A stretch of DNA of 64,000 nucleotides from Planctomonas psychrotolerans (GCF_008642235.1 NZ_SJEV01000002.1:62001-126000), one strand, 5' to 3'; counted from the first letter of the stretch, positions 33,695 to 42,540 are shown. Numbers and translations are program-made. The notes: a model not told the origin generated them from the sequence alone.

Positions 33695-34480
33695 CTACCC
33701 CCTGGTGGGGATCGTCGGCATGACCTGCGGCACGGGCTCGCGATACTCGCACCCGATGAAGCCGTCGTAGCCGGTCGACTCCACTGCCGCGAGGAACGCG
33801 GCGAAGTCGATGTCGCCGGTGCCGGGAGCCCCGCGCCCCGGGCTGTCCGCGATCTGGATGTGCCCGATGCGATCGGCGTGGCGCACCACGTCCGCGACGA
33901 TATCCGCGCCGTTGTTGTGCAGATGGTACGCGTCGAAGAGGAGACGCACGGACGACTCACCCGTGATGTCGAGAACGCGGAGTACGTCGTCGATGGTGAC
34001 GAGCGGGTAGTCCCCGTTCTCGCCGAGGGTCAGCGGCTCGAGCAGGATCGTCGGTTCGAGATCGCCGAGCGCGTCGGCCGCCCGCCGTAACGCGCTCGAG
34101 GCTGCGGAGCGCTGCATCTCGTCGGATAGGCCGTCCTGACGGTGGCCGTAGAGCGCGTTGAAGGTGCGGCATCCCGTCTCGACGGCGATGGCGCGCAGGG
34201 CAGCGATGTTCGATGCGAAGTCCTCTGCGGCCGCGGGCGAGGACAGCACCCCGCGGTCGCCCGCCGCCATGTTCCCCGCGAAGAAGTTCAGCCCCCGAAG
34301 GTTCACCTCCGCCGACTCCAGGGTCGCGTAGAAGTCACGGAGCTCACCGTCTTCGGGGGTGGGGCTCGCGAACGGCCACCAGCACTCGACGTCGGTGAAG
34401 CCTGCCGCCCGCGCGGCGGCGAACCGGTCGAGGAAGGGAAGCTCGCTGTAGAGGATCGACACATTGGCCGAGAACGTCAT
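33695..34480 (-). CDS. Hydroxypyruvate isomerase-like TIM-barrel protein
   Basis: A 261-residue xylose-isomerase-like TIM barrel. The N-terminus FSANVSILYSELPFLDRFAAA, the LNFFAGNM segment, and the acidic metal residues in ILLEPL and GCEYRE are typical of the hydroxypyruvate isomerase (Hyi) group, which interconverts hydroxypyruvate and tartronate semialdehyde in glyoxylate use. No glyoxylate carboligase gene is near, so the substrate is inferred only from family. ATG at 34480 has AAAGG upstream. The frame continues to 34879, but that part is the neighbouring methyltransferase in another frame. It lies 26 bp after that gene, on the same strand. Confidence 0.85.
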   Translation of the reverse strand: MTFSANVSILYSELPFLDRFAAARAAGFTDVECWWPFASPTPEDGELRDFYATLESAEVNLRGLNFFAGNMAAGDRGVLSSPAAAEDFASNIAALRAIAVETGCRTFNALYGHRQDGLSDEMQRSAASSALRRAADALGDLEPTILLEPLTLGENGDYPLVTIDDVLRVLDITGESSVRLLFDAYHLHNNGADIVADVVRHADRIGHIQIADSPGRGAPGTGDIDFAAFLAAVESTGYDGFIGCEYREPVPQVMPTIPTRG

Positions 34481-34506
34481 GGTGCGCCTTTCGTTCGTGC
34501 CCGCGG

Positions 34507-35202
34507 TCAGAGTTTCAACAGGTCGAGGATGAGGAATCCGGGGCGTTGCCGCAGCGTCTCGTACTCGTCCGGCCACGACTGACGCATGCTCTCCGCCGGC
34601 AGAGGCTCGTGCACGCCTCGGATCAGGAATCCCGCGTCGGTGGCAGCAGCGCAGAGCGCGCCGAGCGGTTCCCGCCAGAAGCGCACGTCCTGAGCGCCGC
34701 CGATGTGGTCCCACCGGTCGGTCTCGAGCGCGACGTCGAAGTAGGAGCCGCCCTTGCGCAGCCAGTCGACGGTGGGATGCTGCGTGGACAGCACGACTCG
34801 GCCGCCGGCGCGGAGCACTCGATGGAACTCGCGGAACGTCGCCGCACGGTCGGCGGCGTAGTGGATCGCGAGGGCGCACAGCACCAGGTCGAACGAGTCG
34901 TCGTCGTAGGGGAGTGGGTCGTCGAGGCTGGCGACCCGGACGTCCACCGAGTTCCCGACCCGGCGCCGCGCGAGTGTCGCCATCTCCGCACTGCCGTCGA
35001 ACGCCTCGACGGACGCGCCCCGCGCGAGCAGTTCCTCGGTGTAGAAGCCGGGGCCGCAGGCCGCGTCGAGCACCTCGCGTCCCGCGACCTCACCCACGCA
35101 CGACAACATCGCGGGGCGGTCGTAGTGAGCGTTGTACGCCCCGTCCGCCGCGTGCGTCTGATAGTGCTCGCCCATCACGTCGTACGGATCCCATAGCCCC
35201 AT
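34507..35202 (-). CDS. Class I SAM-dependent methyltransferase
   Basis: A 231-residue Rossmann methyltransferase. Motif I is LDAACGPGFYTEEL, motif II EAFDGSAEM, and motif IV DDSFDLVLCALAIHY. This is the Methyltransf_11 type, acting on small molecules. After the core comes a segment with STQHPTVDWLRKGGSYFD, seen in several uncharacterised actinobacterial homologues. The substrate is unknown. It is followed after 26 bp by the isomerase-like gene and preceded after 57 bp by a second methyltransferase that is not closely similar. Confidence 0.9.
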   Translation of the reverse strand: MGLWDPYDVMGEHYQTHAADGAYNAHYDRPAMLSCVGEVAGREVLDAACGPGFYTEELLARGASVEAFDGSAEMATLARRRVGNSVDVRVASLDDPLPYDDDSFDLVLCALAIHYAADRAATFREFHRVLRAGGRVVLSTQHPTVDWLRKGGSYFDVALETDRWDHIGGAQDVRFWREPLGALCAAATDAGFLIRGVHEPLPAESMRQSWPDEYETLRQRPGFLILDLLKL

Positions 35203-35259
35203 GGATAGCGAGCATAGAGGTGAGCCGGTGCGGGGGAGGAGTCCTCCCCGGTCGGCGCG

Positions 35260-35964
35260 TCACCGGGCTCGGAGCAGGTACTTGGAATCGAATGTCTCGG
35301 GTATGCGCTGCACGTCATCGATGCCGAAGCCGCAGCGATCGATCATCGCTTCGAGGAGCCAGCTGAAGGTGGAGTGCTCGTCCCGCACGTGCTCCTCCAA
35401 CTCCGCCCGGCTCCATTCCGCCTCGACGGATGCGCCACCGAGGTCGCACCAGGCGTCGATACTGGCCTCCGCTTCCGACGGCAGGAAGTCGTAGACCACG
35501 TCCCACAGGCGCAGAAGACCGCCGGGCCGCAGCATCCGCCGGAGTCGGTGCAGCGCCATCACCTTCCAGAAGTCGGGGAGGTGATGGAGCGCGTATCGCG
35601 AGTAGACGACGTCCACCGGCTCCCCGGTGTGCTGGTAGCTGAGGAAGCCCGCCTGCACGAGGGTGACGTTGTCGATGCGACGATCACTCAGTTTCGACGA
35701 CAGCTTCCGTAGCATCGGCGGTGACACATCCACCGCGATCACGCGAGATGTGACTCGCGCGGCGGCGACCGTGAACTGCCCGGTGCCCGGGCCGAACTCG
35801 AGCAGCACGGAGTCCGCTGTCAGACCGGACCGCTGGAGCAGGGCCACCTCCGCGGCGGGGTCGGCGTCCATCTTGCCGTCGTACCGCTCGACGTGCGCGC
35901 TGTCGAGATTCTCCCGGCCCGCCAGTCCGACCTCATCCGGGAACCACGGAGGGGAGGGAGTCAT
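35260..35964 (-). CDS. Class I SAM-dependent methyltransferase
   Basis: A 234-residue enzyme with motif I LLEFGPGTGQFTVAAA, the acidic ribose-binding residue in VIAVDVSPPML, and motif IV in PVDVVYSRYALHHL. The region DFWKVMALHRLRRMLRPGGLLRL is typical of the Methyltransf_25 group. The substrate is not known. ATG at 35964 gives MTPSPPWFPDEVG. The gene is on the same strand as the previous methyltransferase and the beta-lactamase lies 58 bp upstream of it, so these may form one transcript. Confidence 0.88.
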   Translation of the reverse strand: MTPSPPWFPDEVGLAGRENLDSAHVERYDGKMDADPAAEVALLQRSGLTADSVLLEFGPGTGQFTVAAARVTSRVIAVDVSPPMLRKLSSKLSDRRIDNVTLVQAGFLSYQHTGEPVDVVYSRYALHHLPDFWKVMALHRLRRMLRPGGLLRLWDVVYDFLPSEAEASIDAWCDLGGASVEAEWSRAELEEHVRDEHSTFSWLLEAMIDRCGFGIDDVQRIPETFDSKYLLRAR

Positions 35965-36022
35965 GCGTCGATCGTGTCAGCCGGGAGCGCGAAGGGGAAG
36001 GACGAACCCTGTCGACACCGAG

Positions 36023-36973
36023 TCAATCAGCGAAGGCACTGAGGACGACGGCGGCGACCTCGGCCACGAGTGCGTCATCGTAGGCGGCCGACGCATCGTT
36101 CCTCCGCGTCAAGACGGTGAGAACGAGGGGATCCCCGCCGGGAGGGGTGACGACCGCGATGTCGTTCCGCATCGGTCCGGCGCCACCGGACTTGTCGGCA
36201 ACGGTCCAGCCGGCGGGTGCTCCGGCACGGATCAGCGCGTCGCCGGTTGCGTTGCCGCTCATCCATTCGAGCAGCAACGCGCGGTCGTCCGGGGGAAGAA
36301 TCGGCCCGTTCAGGAGCTGCGTGAGGTTCCCGGTGAAGGCGGCGGGTGTCGTCGTGTCGTCGGTGCGTCCGAGGTCCACCTCGTTGAGCGCCGGTTCTGC
36401 GCGTGCGACGTGGGTGGTGTCGTCACCCCACTGCGCCAGCGCCGCATCCAGTCCACCGGGCCCGCCGATGCGGTCGAGCAGCACATTCGTCGCGGTGTTA
36501 TCGCTCTCTCGCACGGCCGCCTCGGCCAGATTCTCCAGGCTGAGGCCGGTGGACACGTGGTCCGCGGTGACCGGGGAGTACCCGGCCGCCTTCACGTCAC
36601 CGGCGGACCAGGTGACCACGTCTTTCCGGTCGTCCGCGGGCACCCGTCGGAGGAACTCTGCGGCGACGAACAGTTTGATCGTGGATGCGTATCCGAATCG
36701 CGTGTCCGGTCGGTAGGCGACGCTCCGGCCCGTCGCCGGTTCCCCGGCGCTGACGCCGATGGTTGCGTCGTACTCGGTCTCGAGTCGCTGCAACTCGCGC
36801 GACACGTCCATGGCGGCGCCGGGGGACGGGATGTCGGTACTCACCGCCGACGGTGACTGCACGGGCGACGGCTCGGCGGGCAACGGCGCGGGAGATCCGC
36901 ATCCGACCGCGGAAACTGCGATGAGCGGTGCCAGCAGAGCGATGGCGGTGCGCCGCGAATGGATCGACCTCAC
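36023..36973 (-). CDS. Class A beta-lactamase-like lipoprotein
   Basis: A 316-residue serine beta-lactamase. Residues 1-24 form a signal peptide ending in a lipobox-like SAVGC, with Cys25 as possible lipidation site. The catalytic set is complete: S97-x-x-K100 (STIK), S157-D-N159, E193 and N197 in EPALN (the E166/N170 pair of the omega loop), and K261-S-G. The beta-lactam ring would be opened outside the membrane. It may be an intrinsic enzyme; no mobile element is near. The start is uncertain: GTG at 36973 gives the natural signal peptide, while the frame is open to 37138. Confidence 0.88.
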   Translation of the reverse strand: MRSIHSRRTAIALLAPLIAVSAVGCGSPAPLPAEPSPVQSPSAVSTDIPSPGAAMDVSRELQRLETEYDATIGVSAGEPATGRSVAYRPDTRFGYASTIKLFVAAEFLRRVPADDRKDVVTWSAGDVKAAGYSPVTADHVSTGLSLENLAEAAVRESDNTATNVLLDRIGGPGGLDAALAQWGDDTTHVARAEPALNEVDLGRTDDTTTPAAFTGNLTQLLNGPILPPDDRALLLEWMSGNATGDALIRAGAPAGWTVADKSGGAGPMRNDIAVVTPPGGDPLVLTVLTRRNDASAAYDDALVAEVAAVVLSAFAD

Positions 36974-37158
36974 GAATCGATGCTCGCAGAAACGGTGGAG
37001 GGCAGCCACCGCGGCCGGACTCCGCGTCCTGCGGAACCCACGTCTCGGGGGAGCAACGGCGTCCTGTCGGCCCGTCCTCCCGCGCCGCTCTCGACGCGGC
37101 TCAACGGTCTCGCGGACTTGCATGTGTACAACGTCCACATCAGTGATACCGTCGGACC

Positions 37159-37857
37159 ATGGCGCAGCTTCGAGTGCACAATCTGGCCGTGTCGTTGGAC
37201 GGATTCGCCACGGGCGAGGATCGGACGTTCGACGCTCCGTTCGGCCACGCGCAGGATCGGCTGATGCGCTGGTATTTTCCGACCCGCACCTTCATGGAGA
37301 TGTCGGGACACATGGGTGAGGCGACGGGGGATGGGGCGAACGGCATCGACGACGTCTTTGCCGCGCAGACGAGACGGGGAATCGGCGCGGAGATCATGGG
37401 GCGGGGGAAGTTCGGACCGCAGGTCGGACCATGGCAAGACCATTCCTGGCAGGGCTGGTGGGGGAACGAGCCGCCGTTCCATACGCCCGTGGTGGTGCTG
37501 ACGCATCACGAACGTCCCGACCTCGTGCTCGGTGAGACCACCTTCCTCTTTCGCGATCTGACCCCGCAGGCCGCACTGGCGCTCGCAACCGATCTGGCCG
37601 GCGGACTCGACGTGCGCCTCGGAGGCGGGCCGACGGTCGTCCGCGAGTTCCTGGCCGCCGACCTGGTGGACTTTCTCCACATCGTCGTGGTGCCGATCGT
37701 GCTCGGCCGCGGAGTTCGGTTGTGGGACGGACTGGAGGGACTCGAGGAGCGCTTCGACAGCGAGACAGCCGTTTCGCCGTCCGGCGTGGCGCATTACACG
37801 CTGTCACGCCGCACGCCGGTCGGAGAGTTGCACGGTGGCCCCGCACCGCGTACTTGA
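37159..37857 (+). CDS. Dihydrofolate reductase/RibD C-terminal family protein
   Basis: A 232-residue protein of the RibD_C/DHFR-like fold. The start RVHNLAVSLDGFATG, the GRGKFGPQ segment and GLDVRLGGGPTVVREFLAADLVD (quoted in part) are typical. Members are NADPH-dependent reductases; in actinobacteria many are stand-alone and of unknown substrate. It is divergent from the beta-lactamase over 185 bp. Its stop codon lies in a TTGACA-like sequence that belongs to a palindromic site before the next gene. Confidence 0.87.
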   Translation: MAQLRVHNLAVSLDGFATGEDRTFDAPFGHAQDRLMRWYFPTRTFMEMSGHMGEATGDGANGIDDVFAAQTRRGIGAEIMGRGKFGPQVGPWQDHSWQGWWGNEPPFHTPVVVLTHHERPDLVLGETTFLFRDLTPQAALALATDLAGGLDVRLGGGPTVVREFLAADLVDFLHIVVVPIVLGRGVRLWDGLEGLEERFDSETAVSPSGVAHYTLSRRTPVGELHGGPAPRT

Positions 37858-37872
37858 CATAATGTGCATTAT
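37853..37872 (+). promoter_or_regulatory. Palindromic operator candidate overlapping a TTGACA box, upstream of the DUF899 gene
   Basis: TTGACA (37854-37859) runs directly into the perfect palindrome ATAATG-TG-CATTAT (37859-37872). It is strongly AT-rich against the background. The 14-base CTTGACATAATGTG (37853-37866) recurs in perfect inverted copy at 38307-38320 inside the DUF899 gene. No clear -10 box is seen at the proper distance, so it is proposed as a repressor site. Confidence 0.45.
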
Positions 37873-37950
37873 CGGACATCTGCCAATCCGCGCCCATGAG
37901 CCTTTCGCCACCCATTGCATGACGTCGTCACCCCGCGCTAGAGATGTCGC

Positions 37951-38697
37951 ATGACAGAAGCAATGCACGGTGACGGCGCCGTGCCGACGATAGCCGACCG
38001 GTCGACATGGCAAGCGCGCATCGACGAACTTCGCGTCAAGGAGAAAGCGCTCACTCGGGCCGCCGACGCGCTGGCCGCTGAACGCCGTCGTCTGCCCATG
38101 GTCGAGGTCGACTCCGCCACGGTGCTCATCGGCGCCCAGGGCGCCGTGCCGTTGATCGATGTCTTCGACGGCCGATCGCAACTGATCGCGTACTTCCAGA
38201 TGTGGCACACCGGCATGCCGGCGGCCGATCAATGCGAGGGCTGCACCTTCTCCACCAGCCACATCTCCGAACTCTCCTATCTGAACTCGAGAGACGTCGC
38301 CTACGCCACATTATGTCAAGGGCCGTACGACGAGAGCTCCCGGTACCGCGACTTCATGGGCTGGACCGTGCCCTGGTACTCCGTGCCGGACGAGTCCGTC
38401 GACCGGCTGATCACCGGCCGGCACTTCGGCATTCTGGTGTCCTACCTGCGCGTCGCCGACCGGGTGTTCGAGACCTATTGGACCACTGGTCGCGGCAACG
38501 AGATCATGGCGCCGTCGTACGGGCTGCTCGACCGCACCGTGTACGGCAGGAAGGAGACCTGGGAGGACTCCCCCGATGGGTGGCCGCAGCACTGGGGCAC
38601 CCGTGGCGACCAGATGCGGCAGAACGGCCGCCCCAGCGCGCAGTGGCCGCGCATCCATGCCGGTCATGACGACGACCTCGGCACCGACGGTCGCTGA
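37951..38697 (+). CDS. DUF899 thioredoxin-like protein
   Basis: A 248-residue protein. The block ADALAAERRRLPMVEVD, then LIDVFDGRSQLIAYFQMW and CEGCTFSTSHI with a CxxC pair, identify DUF899, a thioredoxin-fold family of unknown function common in actinobacteria and proteobacteria. RYRDFMGWTVPWYS is also conserved. The stop codon TGA lies inside the first unit of a repeat array. It is downstream of the RibD-like gene by 93 bp and follows a palindromic site; an inverted 14-base copy of part of that site lies at codons 119-124. Confidence 0.88.
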   Translation: MTEAMHGDGAVPTIADRSTWQARIDELRVKEKALTRAADALAAERRRLPMVEVDSATVLIGAQGAVPLIDVFDGRSQLIAYFQMWHTGMPAADQCEGCTFSTSHISELSYLNSRDVAYATLCQGPYDESSRYRDFMGWTVPWYSVPDESVDRLITGRHFGILVSYLRVADRVFETYWTTGRGNEIMAPSYGLLDRTVYGRKETWEDSPDGWPQHWGTRGDQMRQNGRPSAQWPRIHAGHDDDLGTDGR

Positions 38698-38836
38698 GCT
38701 CGCCGAAGCGGCATCAGGGACCGCGCGGCGTTGCGTCCCTTCGACAGGCTCAGGGACCGTGCGGGTTGCGTCCCTTCGACAGGCTCAGGGAGCGTGCGGG
38801 TTGCGTCCCTTCGACAGGCTCAGGGAGCGTGGACCG
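38687..38836. repeat. Intergenic repeat array 2, with three 35-bp direct copies
   Basis: A degenerate unit in the ACGGTCGCTGAGC orientation (38687-38710) contains the DUF899 stop. Three direct copies of a 35-bp segment follow, starting at 38733, 38768 and 38803, each carrying CCCTTCGACAGGCTCAGGGA. The copies differ only at the last bases (GACC or GAGC). They lie directly 3' of DUF899 and upstream of the DLH-like gene, on the same strand as both. Confidence 0.9.
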
Positions 38837-38903
38837 TTGCCCTCATCGGGGCGGGTGGAGCATTCTGGGATCGCACGTTCACCGAGGGATTCCGGGAGAG
38901 CAC

Positions 38904-39476
38904 ATGGCCGAGATCGTCCTGTTCCACCACGTGCAGGGCCTCACGCCCGGCGTGGTCGCGTTCGCCGAGCAGCTGCACGCCGCCGGACACACCGTGCACA
39001 CCCCGGATCTCCTCGACGGACGCACCTTCGACGACATCGACGCCGGCATGGCACACGTCGAGGAGATCGGATTCCCCGAGGTGCTCGACCGCGGCACCCG
39101 GTCAGTGGGAGACCTCCCGAACGATCTCGTCTACGCGGGGTTCTCGCTCGGCGTGCTCCCCGCCCAGATGCTCGCGCAGACGCGAGCGGGCGCTCGAGGG
39201 GCGCTGTTCTTCGCATCCTGCGTGCCCGCCCAGGAGTTCGGCGAATGGCCGGCCTCCGTGCCGGTGCAGATCCATGGGATGGACGCCGACCCGTTCTTCG
39301 TCGGCGAGGGCGACATCGACGCGGCCCGCGCACTCATGGCGGACGCCCCGGACGCGGAACTCTTCCTCTACCCCGGCGGCGGCCACCTGTTCATGGATGA
39401 GTCGCTCCCTGCCTACGACGCCGGCGCGGCGACGCTCGCCCTGCACCGCGCCATCGCGTTCCTCGATAGGGTGTGA
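38904..39476 (+). CDS. Dienelactone hydrolase-like alpha/beta hydrolase
   Basis: A 190-residue small alpha/beta hydrolase of the DLH type (IVLFHHVQGLTPGV, GHTVHTPDLLDG). The nucleophile elbow is AGFSLG, with Ser in place of the Cys usual in true dienelactone hydrolases. The Asp is in GMDADPFF and the His in PGGGHLFMD. The substrate is unknown. ATG at 38904 has GGGAGAG upstream; upstream parts of the frame are repeats. The stop lies 2 bp from the convergent UPF0303 stop. Confidence 0.85.
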   Translation: MAEIVLFHHVQGLTPGVVAFAEQLHAAGHTVHTPDLLDGRTFDDIDAGMAHVEEIGFPEVLDRGTRSVGDLPNDLVYAGFSLGVLPAQMLAQTRAGARGALFFASCVPAQEFGEWPASVPVQIHGMDADPFFVGEGDIDAARALMADAPDAELFLYPGGGHLFMDESLPAYDAGAATLALHRAIAFLDRV

Positions 39477-39478
39477 CC

Positions 39479-39973
39479 TCAGCCGTCGCTACCCGAACCC
39501 GCGGTCGCCAGGAACGTCGTGATCGCCTCGACCGCTAGCGCGTGATCGTCGCGCTGCGGCAGACCGGACACGGTGACGGTGCCCACCATTCCGACGCCCT
39601 CGACGGTGATGGGAAAGGCTCCGCCGTGTCCGGCATAGCGCAGTGGGTCGATCCACGGCGCATCCTCGAAGGCCGTCCCGCCCTTCTGCGCCCGCAGACC
39701 GACCAGGTAGGAGCTGGACGCGAACTCGCGCACGGTGCGCACCTTGCGTGTGATCCACACGTCGTTGTGCGCGGCGGTACCGGCCATGGCCGCGTGGAAC
39801 AGCTGCTGGTCGCCGCGGGTGATGTCGACTGTTACCGCCAAGGAGCGTTCCCGGGCCAGGTCGACGAGGAGGCCACCGAGGCGCAGTGCGTCGTCATTGG
39901 TGAATGTCGGGAAGAGGAGCGTGCGCTCCTCTTCCTCCACCGCGCGGATGATGGATTCGATGGAGTCGCTCAT
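39479..39973 (-). CDS. UPF0303/HbpS-like (GlcG fold) protein
   Basis: A 164-residue protein from ATG at 39973. The features ALRLGGLLVDLARERSL, DITRGDQQLFHAAMAGT, and RYAGHGGAFPI match the UPF0303 family, related to the heme-binding HbpS and GlcG fold. The HGGAFPI and LPQRDDHALAVEAI parts are conserved. A role in heme handling is assumed from related proteins only. It is the last gene of a probable SDR-S9-NUDIX-UPF0303 operon, 34 bp after NUDIX. Confidence 0.85.
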   Translation of the reverse strand: MSDSIESIIRAVEEEERTLLFPTFTNDDALRLGGLLVDLARERSLAVTVDITRGDQQLFHAAMAGTAAHNDVWITRKVRTVREFASSSYLVGLRAQKGGTAFEDAPWIDPLRYAGHGGAFPITVEGVGMVGTVTVSGLPQRDDHALAVEAITTFLATAGSGSDG

Positions 39974-40007
39974 CGCGCCAGCATACGTCCGTGCGTGAGC
40001 CGGGTCG

Positions 40008-40481
40008 TCACGGGCGCCCGGCCGCACGAACGCTGACGGCGGAGCGGATCAGCTGGGGAAGCTCCGCCGGCTCGAAGGCCGCACCCGACGCCTCGAGCTC
40101 GTCGGCCGACCACCACCGATGCTCGTGGATGTCGTGGAACTCCTCCGGCATCCAGTTGTCGGACACCGGCGAGAAGACATCGGTGTGCACCGCGAAGAAC
40201 GTCGAGTGACCCGTGTCGAGGTCGCCGTCGAGACGCTGCCGCACGAAGTCCTGCTCCCACACCCGCGCACCCACGTCGGGAAGCGCCAGGCCGGTCTCCT
40301 CGAACAGTTCGCGTCTCGCCGCTTCTTCCGGCGACTCGCCGGGATCGATGCCGCCGCCCGGCGTGATCCAGCGCGGCGGAAGGCCGATGTTCACGGAGTA
40401 GTTGGTGAGGAACAGCAACGCCCGCCCCTCCCCGTCGAGCAGGAGGATGCGCGCCGTATTCCGGACGTGGCGTCTCGACAC
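40008..40481 (-). CDS. NUDIX hydrolase
   Basis: A 157-residue pyrophosphohydrolase. The NUDIX box GGGIDPGESPEEAARRELFEETG (quoted only for its pattern GX5EX7REUXEEXG) is intact at about residues 38-60. It cleaves nucleoside diphosphates linked to another moiety; the particular substrate is unknown. GTG at 40481 starts 2 bases after the stop of the S9 peptidase gene, so the two are probably translationally linked. The longer frame to 40940 is the peptidase in another frame. RHVRNTARILLLDGEG at the start fits homologues. Confidence 0.9.
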   Translation of the reverse strand: MSRRHVRNTARILLLDGEGRALLFLTNYSVNIGLPPRWITPGGGIDPGESPEEAARRELFEETGLALPDVGARVWEQDFVRQRLDGDLDTGHSTFFAVHTDVFSPVSDNWMPEEFHDIHEHRWWSADELEASGAAFEPAELPQLIRSAVSVRAAGRP

Positions 40482-40483
40482 GA

Positions 40484-42535
40484 TCAGAAGGCCAGGTCTC
40501 GGATGCCGACGTCCGGGGCATCCGCATCCTCGGCGGAGCCACCACCGCCGACCGGGAGGTAGCGGGACCACCACTCGAGGATGACCTCGAACCGTTGTAC
40601 ACGGTGGCGCGGACGTCCGCTCCGGCTGAGCTCGTGGTTCTCTCCGGGGAAGATCACGAGTTCCGCCTCCGCTCCCCCGCGCTTCAGAGCGGCGTAGTAC
40701 CGCTCCGCCTGCGGCAGTGGGCAGCGCAGGTCGTTCGCCGAGTGCAGCACGAGTGCGGGCGTGCGCACCCGGTCCACCACGGCCTGCGGGCTCTGGGCGC
40801 GCATGAGTTCGGGATCGGTGCCCACGTACTCGTCGCCGAAAAAGCTGCCGATGTCGGAGGTGCCGACGAAACCGTCCGGGTCGAGGAAGCCGCGCTCCAC
40901 GATCGCGGCAGCGAACCGATGGTCGTGCGCGATCGTCCACGCGGTGAGGTACCCGCCGTACGAGCCGCCCATGATGCCCACCCGATCCGAATCGAGCAGC
41001 GGGTCGGCGAGTGCCCCGTCGAGGAAGTCGAGCACGTCGAAGAGGTCGACCGTGCCCATGCGCTGTCGGATGACACGCCCGTGCGCCTGGCCGTAGCCGG
41101 CCGACCCGCGCGGGTTGCAGAGCACGACGGCGTAACCGGCGTCGGCGTACACCTGGGCCTCGTCGAACAGGCCCACCGAGTACGCCGCGAACGGTCCGCC
41201 GTGGATGACGAGGAGCACCGGATGCGGTCCCTCGGCCGCCGGGGTGAACAGCCAGCCGTGCACCGGGTACCCGTCCCTGCCGGTTACCGTCAGCTCGCGC
41301 GGTTCGGAAACACCCGCGTCTCGCACGGCGGCGGAGAAATCGGTGAGCCGGGTGAGCACGCCGTCGCGGACGACAGCGAGGTCGCCGGCACCTCGGGCAT
41401 CGGTCATCGTCACGGCGGTCACACCCGACGCGGCGGCCGCACCGGTCACCTCGACGGCACCGTCCACGACGCTCTCGATCGTGTCGTCCGCGCGCACCCG
41501 GAGCAGTTGCACGGTGCCGCGCACCCGGTTCTGCACCAGCACGGATCCGTCCGATTCCAGTGTGATCGCACTGCCGACCTCGCCGAGGTCCACCGACTCC
41601 GGATCGGTGCGCCGATCGACCGACCCGTCGGCATTGGCGCGGTAGAGGGCGGTGTTGCGCGCGACGAAGTCGCGGCCGGACGTGCCGACCTCCTGGGCGA
41701 GGAGATGCATCGTGCCGTCGGGTGCGACAACTACGTCGGCGATGGCGAGGTCGTGCTCGGGACCGACGATCGTGCGCACTTCTCCCCCGTCGAGCGCGAT
41801 CTCGTGCACCCCGGTGCGGAGGTCGGTGTCGCGGGAGTCGTGGCGTGCCGCTACTGCGAGCACGTGCGACCCGTCGGGTCCGAAGGTCGGGCGCGAGTAG
41901 TCGGCGTCGTCCGTCGTCAGTCGCGTGGCCGGGGTAACCCCGAGCGCCGTGCGGTCACCCGCCTTCTCCCCCACCCTTTCCGGCACCCGCTTCACCGCCG
42001 GCTCGGCGGACACGTCGGGGGTCGCCACCAGGAACACGCTGCTGCGCCGATCGACGACGTAGCCGACGCCGTTGGCCGAGTACCGCTGGGTGGTGATGCG
42101 TCGCGGGGGTTCGGCGTCGCCGCCCACCTCGGGGATGGTGCCGTACCGTCCGGGCTCGGGCACTCGCGAGGTGAGGGCGAGGTGACCACCGTCGGGTGCC
42201 CACGCGAACTCGGTAACCCCGAGCTTCTCGTCGGTGACCCTAACGGGCTCGCCGCCGCGCGCGTCGACGACATGCAACTGCGGCGCCGCATCCGCCTCGG
42301 CGCGGAGGAAGGCCACGAGGGTGCCGTCCGGCGAGAACTGCGGTGCGGTGTCGCGGAAGCCCCGGGTGAAGCGGCGCGGCGCGGCGGAGGCGTCCGTCGG
42401 CCCGATCCAGAGCTGACCCACGTAGGCGTCGGCGTCGAGGTCGGCCCGGGTGGCCGCCACGACGACCGAACCGCCGTCGGGCGACAGCGACGGTCGGGAG
42501 AGCGTGGTGAGGAGGCGGATGTCGCTCGCTCGCAC
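40484..42535 (-). CDS. S9-family prolyl oligopeptidase/acylaminoacyl peptidase
   Basis: A 683-residue peptidase. Residues 1-400 form a beta-propeller (WD40-like PD40 repeats such as FSPDGTLVAFLR, WAPDGGHLAL, FGPDGSHVL). The C-terminal alpha/beta-hydrolase has Ser in MGGSYGGYL, Asp in HSANDLRCPLPQ and His in GENHELS. It acts on short peptides, and has no signal peptide, so it is cytoplasmic. It lies 5 bp after the SDR gene and 2 bp before the NUDIX gene, and the three form an operon. Confidence 0.94.
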   Translation of the reverse strand: MRASDIRLLTTLSRPSLSPDGGSVVVAATRADLDADAYVGQLWIGPTDASAAPRRFTRGFRDTAPQFSPDGTLVAFLRAEADAAPQLHVVDARGGEPVRVTDEKLGVTEFAWAPDGGHLALTSRVPEPGRYGTIPEVGGDAEPPRRITTQRYSANGVGYVVDRRSSVFLVATPDVSAEPAVKRVPERVGEKAGDRTALGVTPATRLTTDDADYSRPTFGPDGSHVLAVAARHDSRDTDLRTGVHEIALDGGEVRTIVGPEHDLAIADVVVAPDGTMHLLAQEVGTSGRDFVARNTALYRANADGSVDRRTDPESVDLGEVGSAITLESDGSVLVQNRVRGTVQLLRVRADDTIESVVDGAVEVTGAAAASGVTAVTMTDARGAGDLAVVRDGVLTRLTDFSAAVRDAGVSEPRELTVTGRDGYPVHGWLFTPAAEGPHPVLLVIHGGPFAAYSVGLFDEAQVYADAGYAVVLCNPRGSAGYGQAHGRVIRQRMGTVDLFDVLDFLDGALADPLLDSDRVGIMGGSYGGYLTAWTIAHDHRFAAAIVERGFLDPDGFVGTSDIGSFFGDEYVGTDPELMRAQSPQAVVDRVRTPALVLHSANDLRCPLPQAERYYAALKRGGAEAELVIFPGENHELSRSGRPRHRVQRFEVILEWWSRYLPVGGGGSAEDADAPDVGIRDLAF

Positions 42536-42540
42536 GCCGC

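Noticed and set aside
36023-36973. Recently acquired resistance gene (class A beta-lactamase)
   Set aside because: No mobile element, integron site or base-composition change is seen; it looks intrinsic.
38690-38836. CRISPR array, suggested by three 35-bp direct copies
   Set aside because: The copies are contiguous without variable spacers, no cas gene is present, and the same element occurs elsewhere in inverted orientation.
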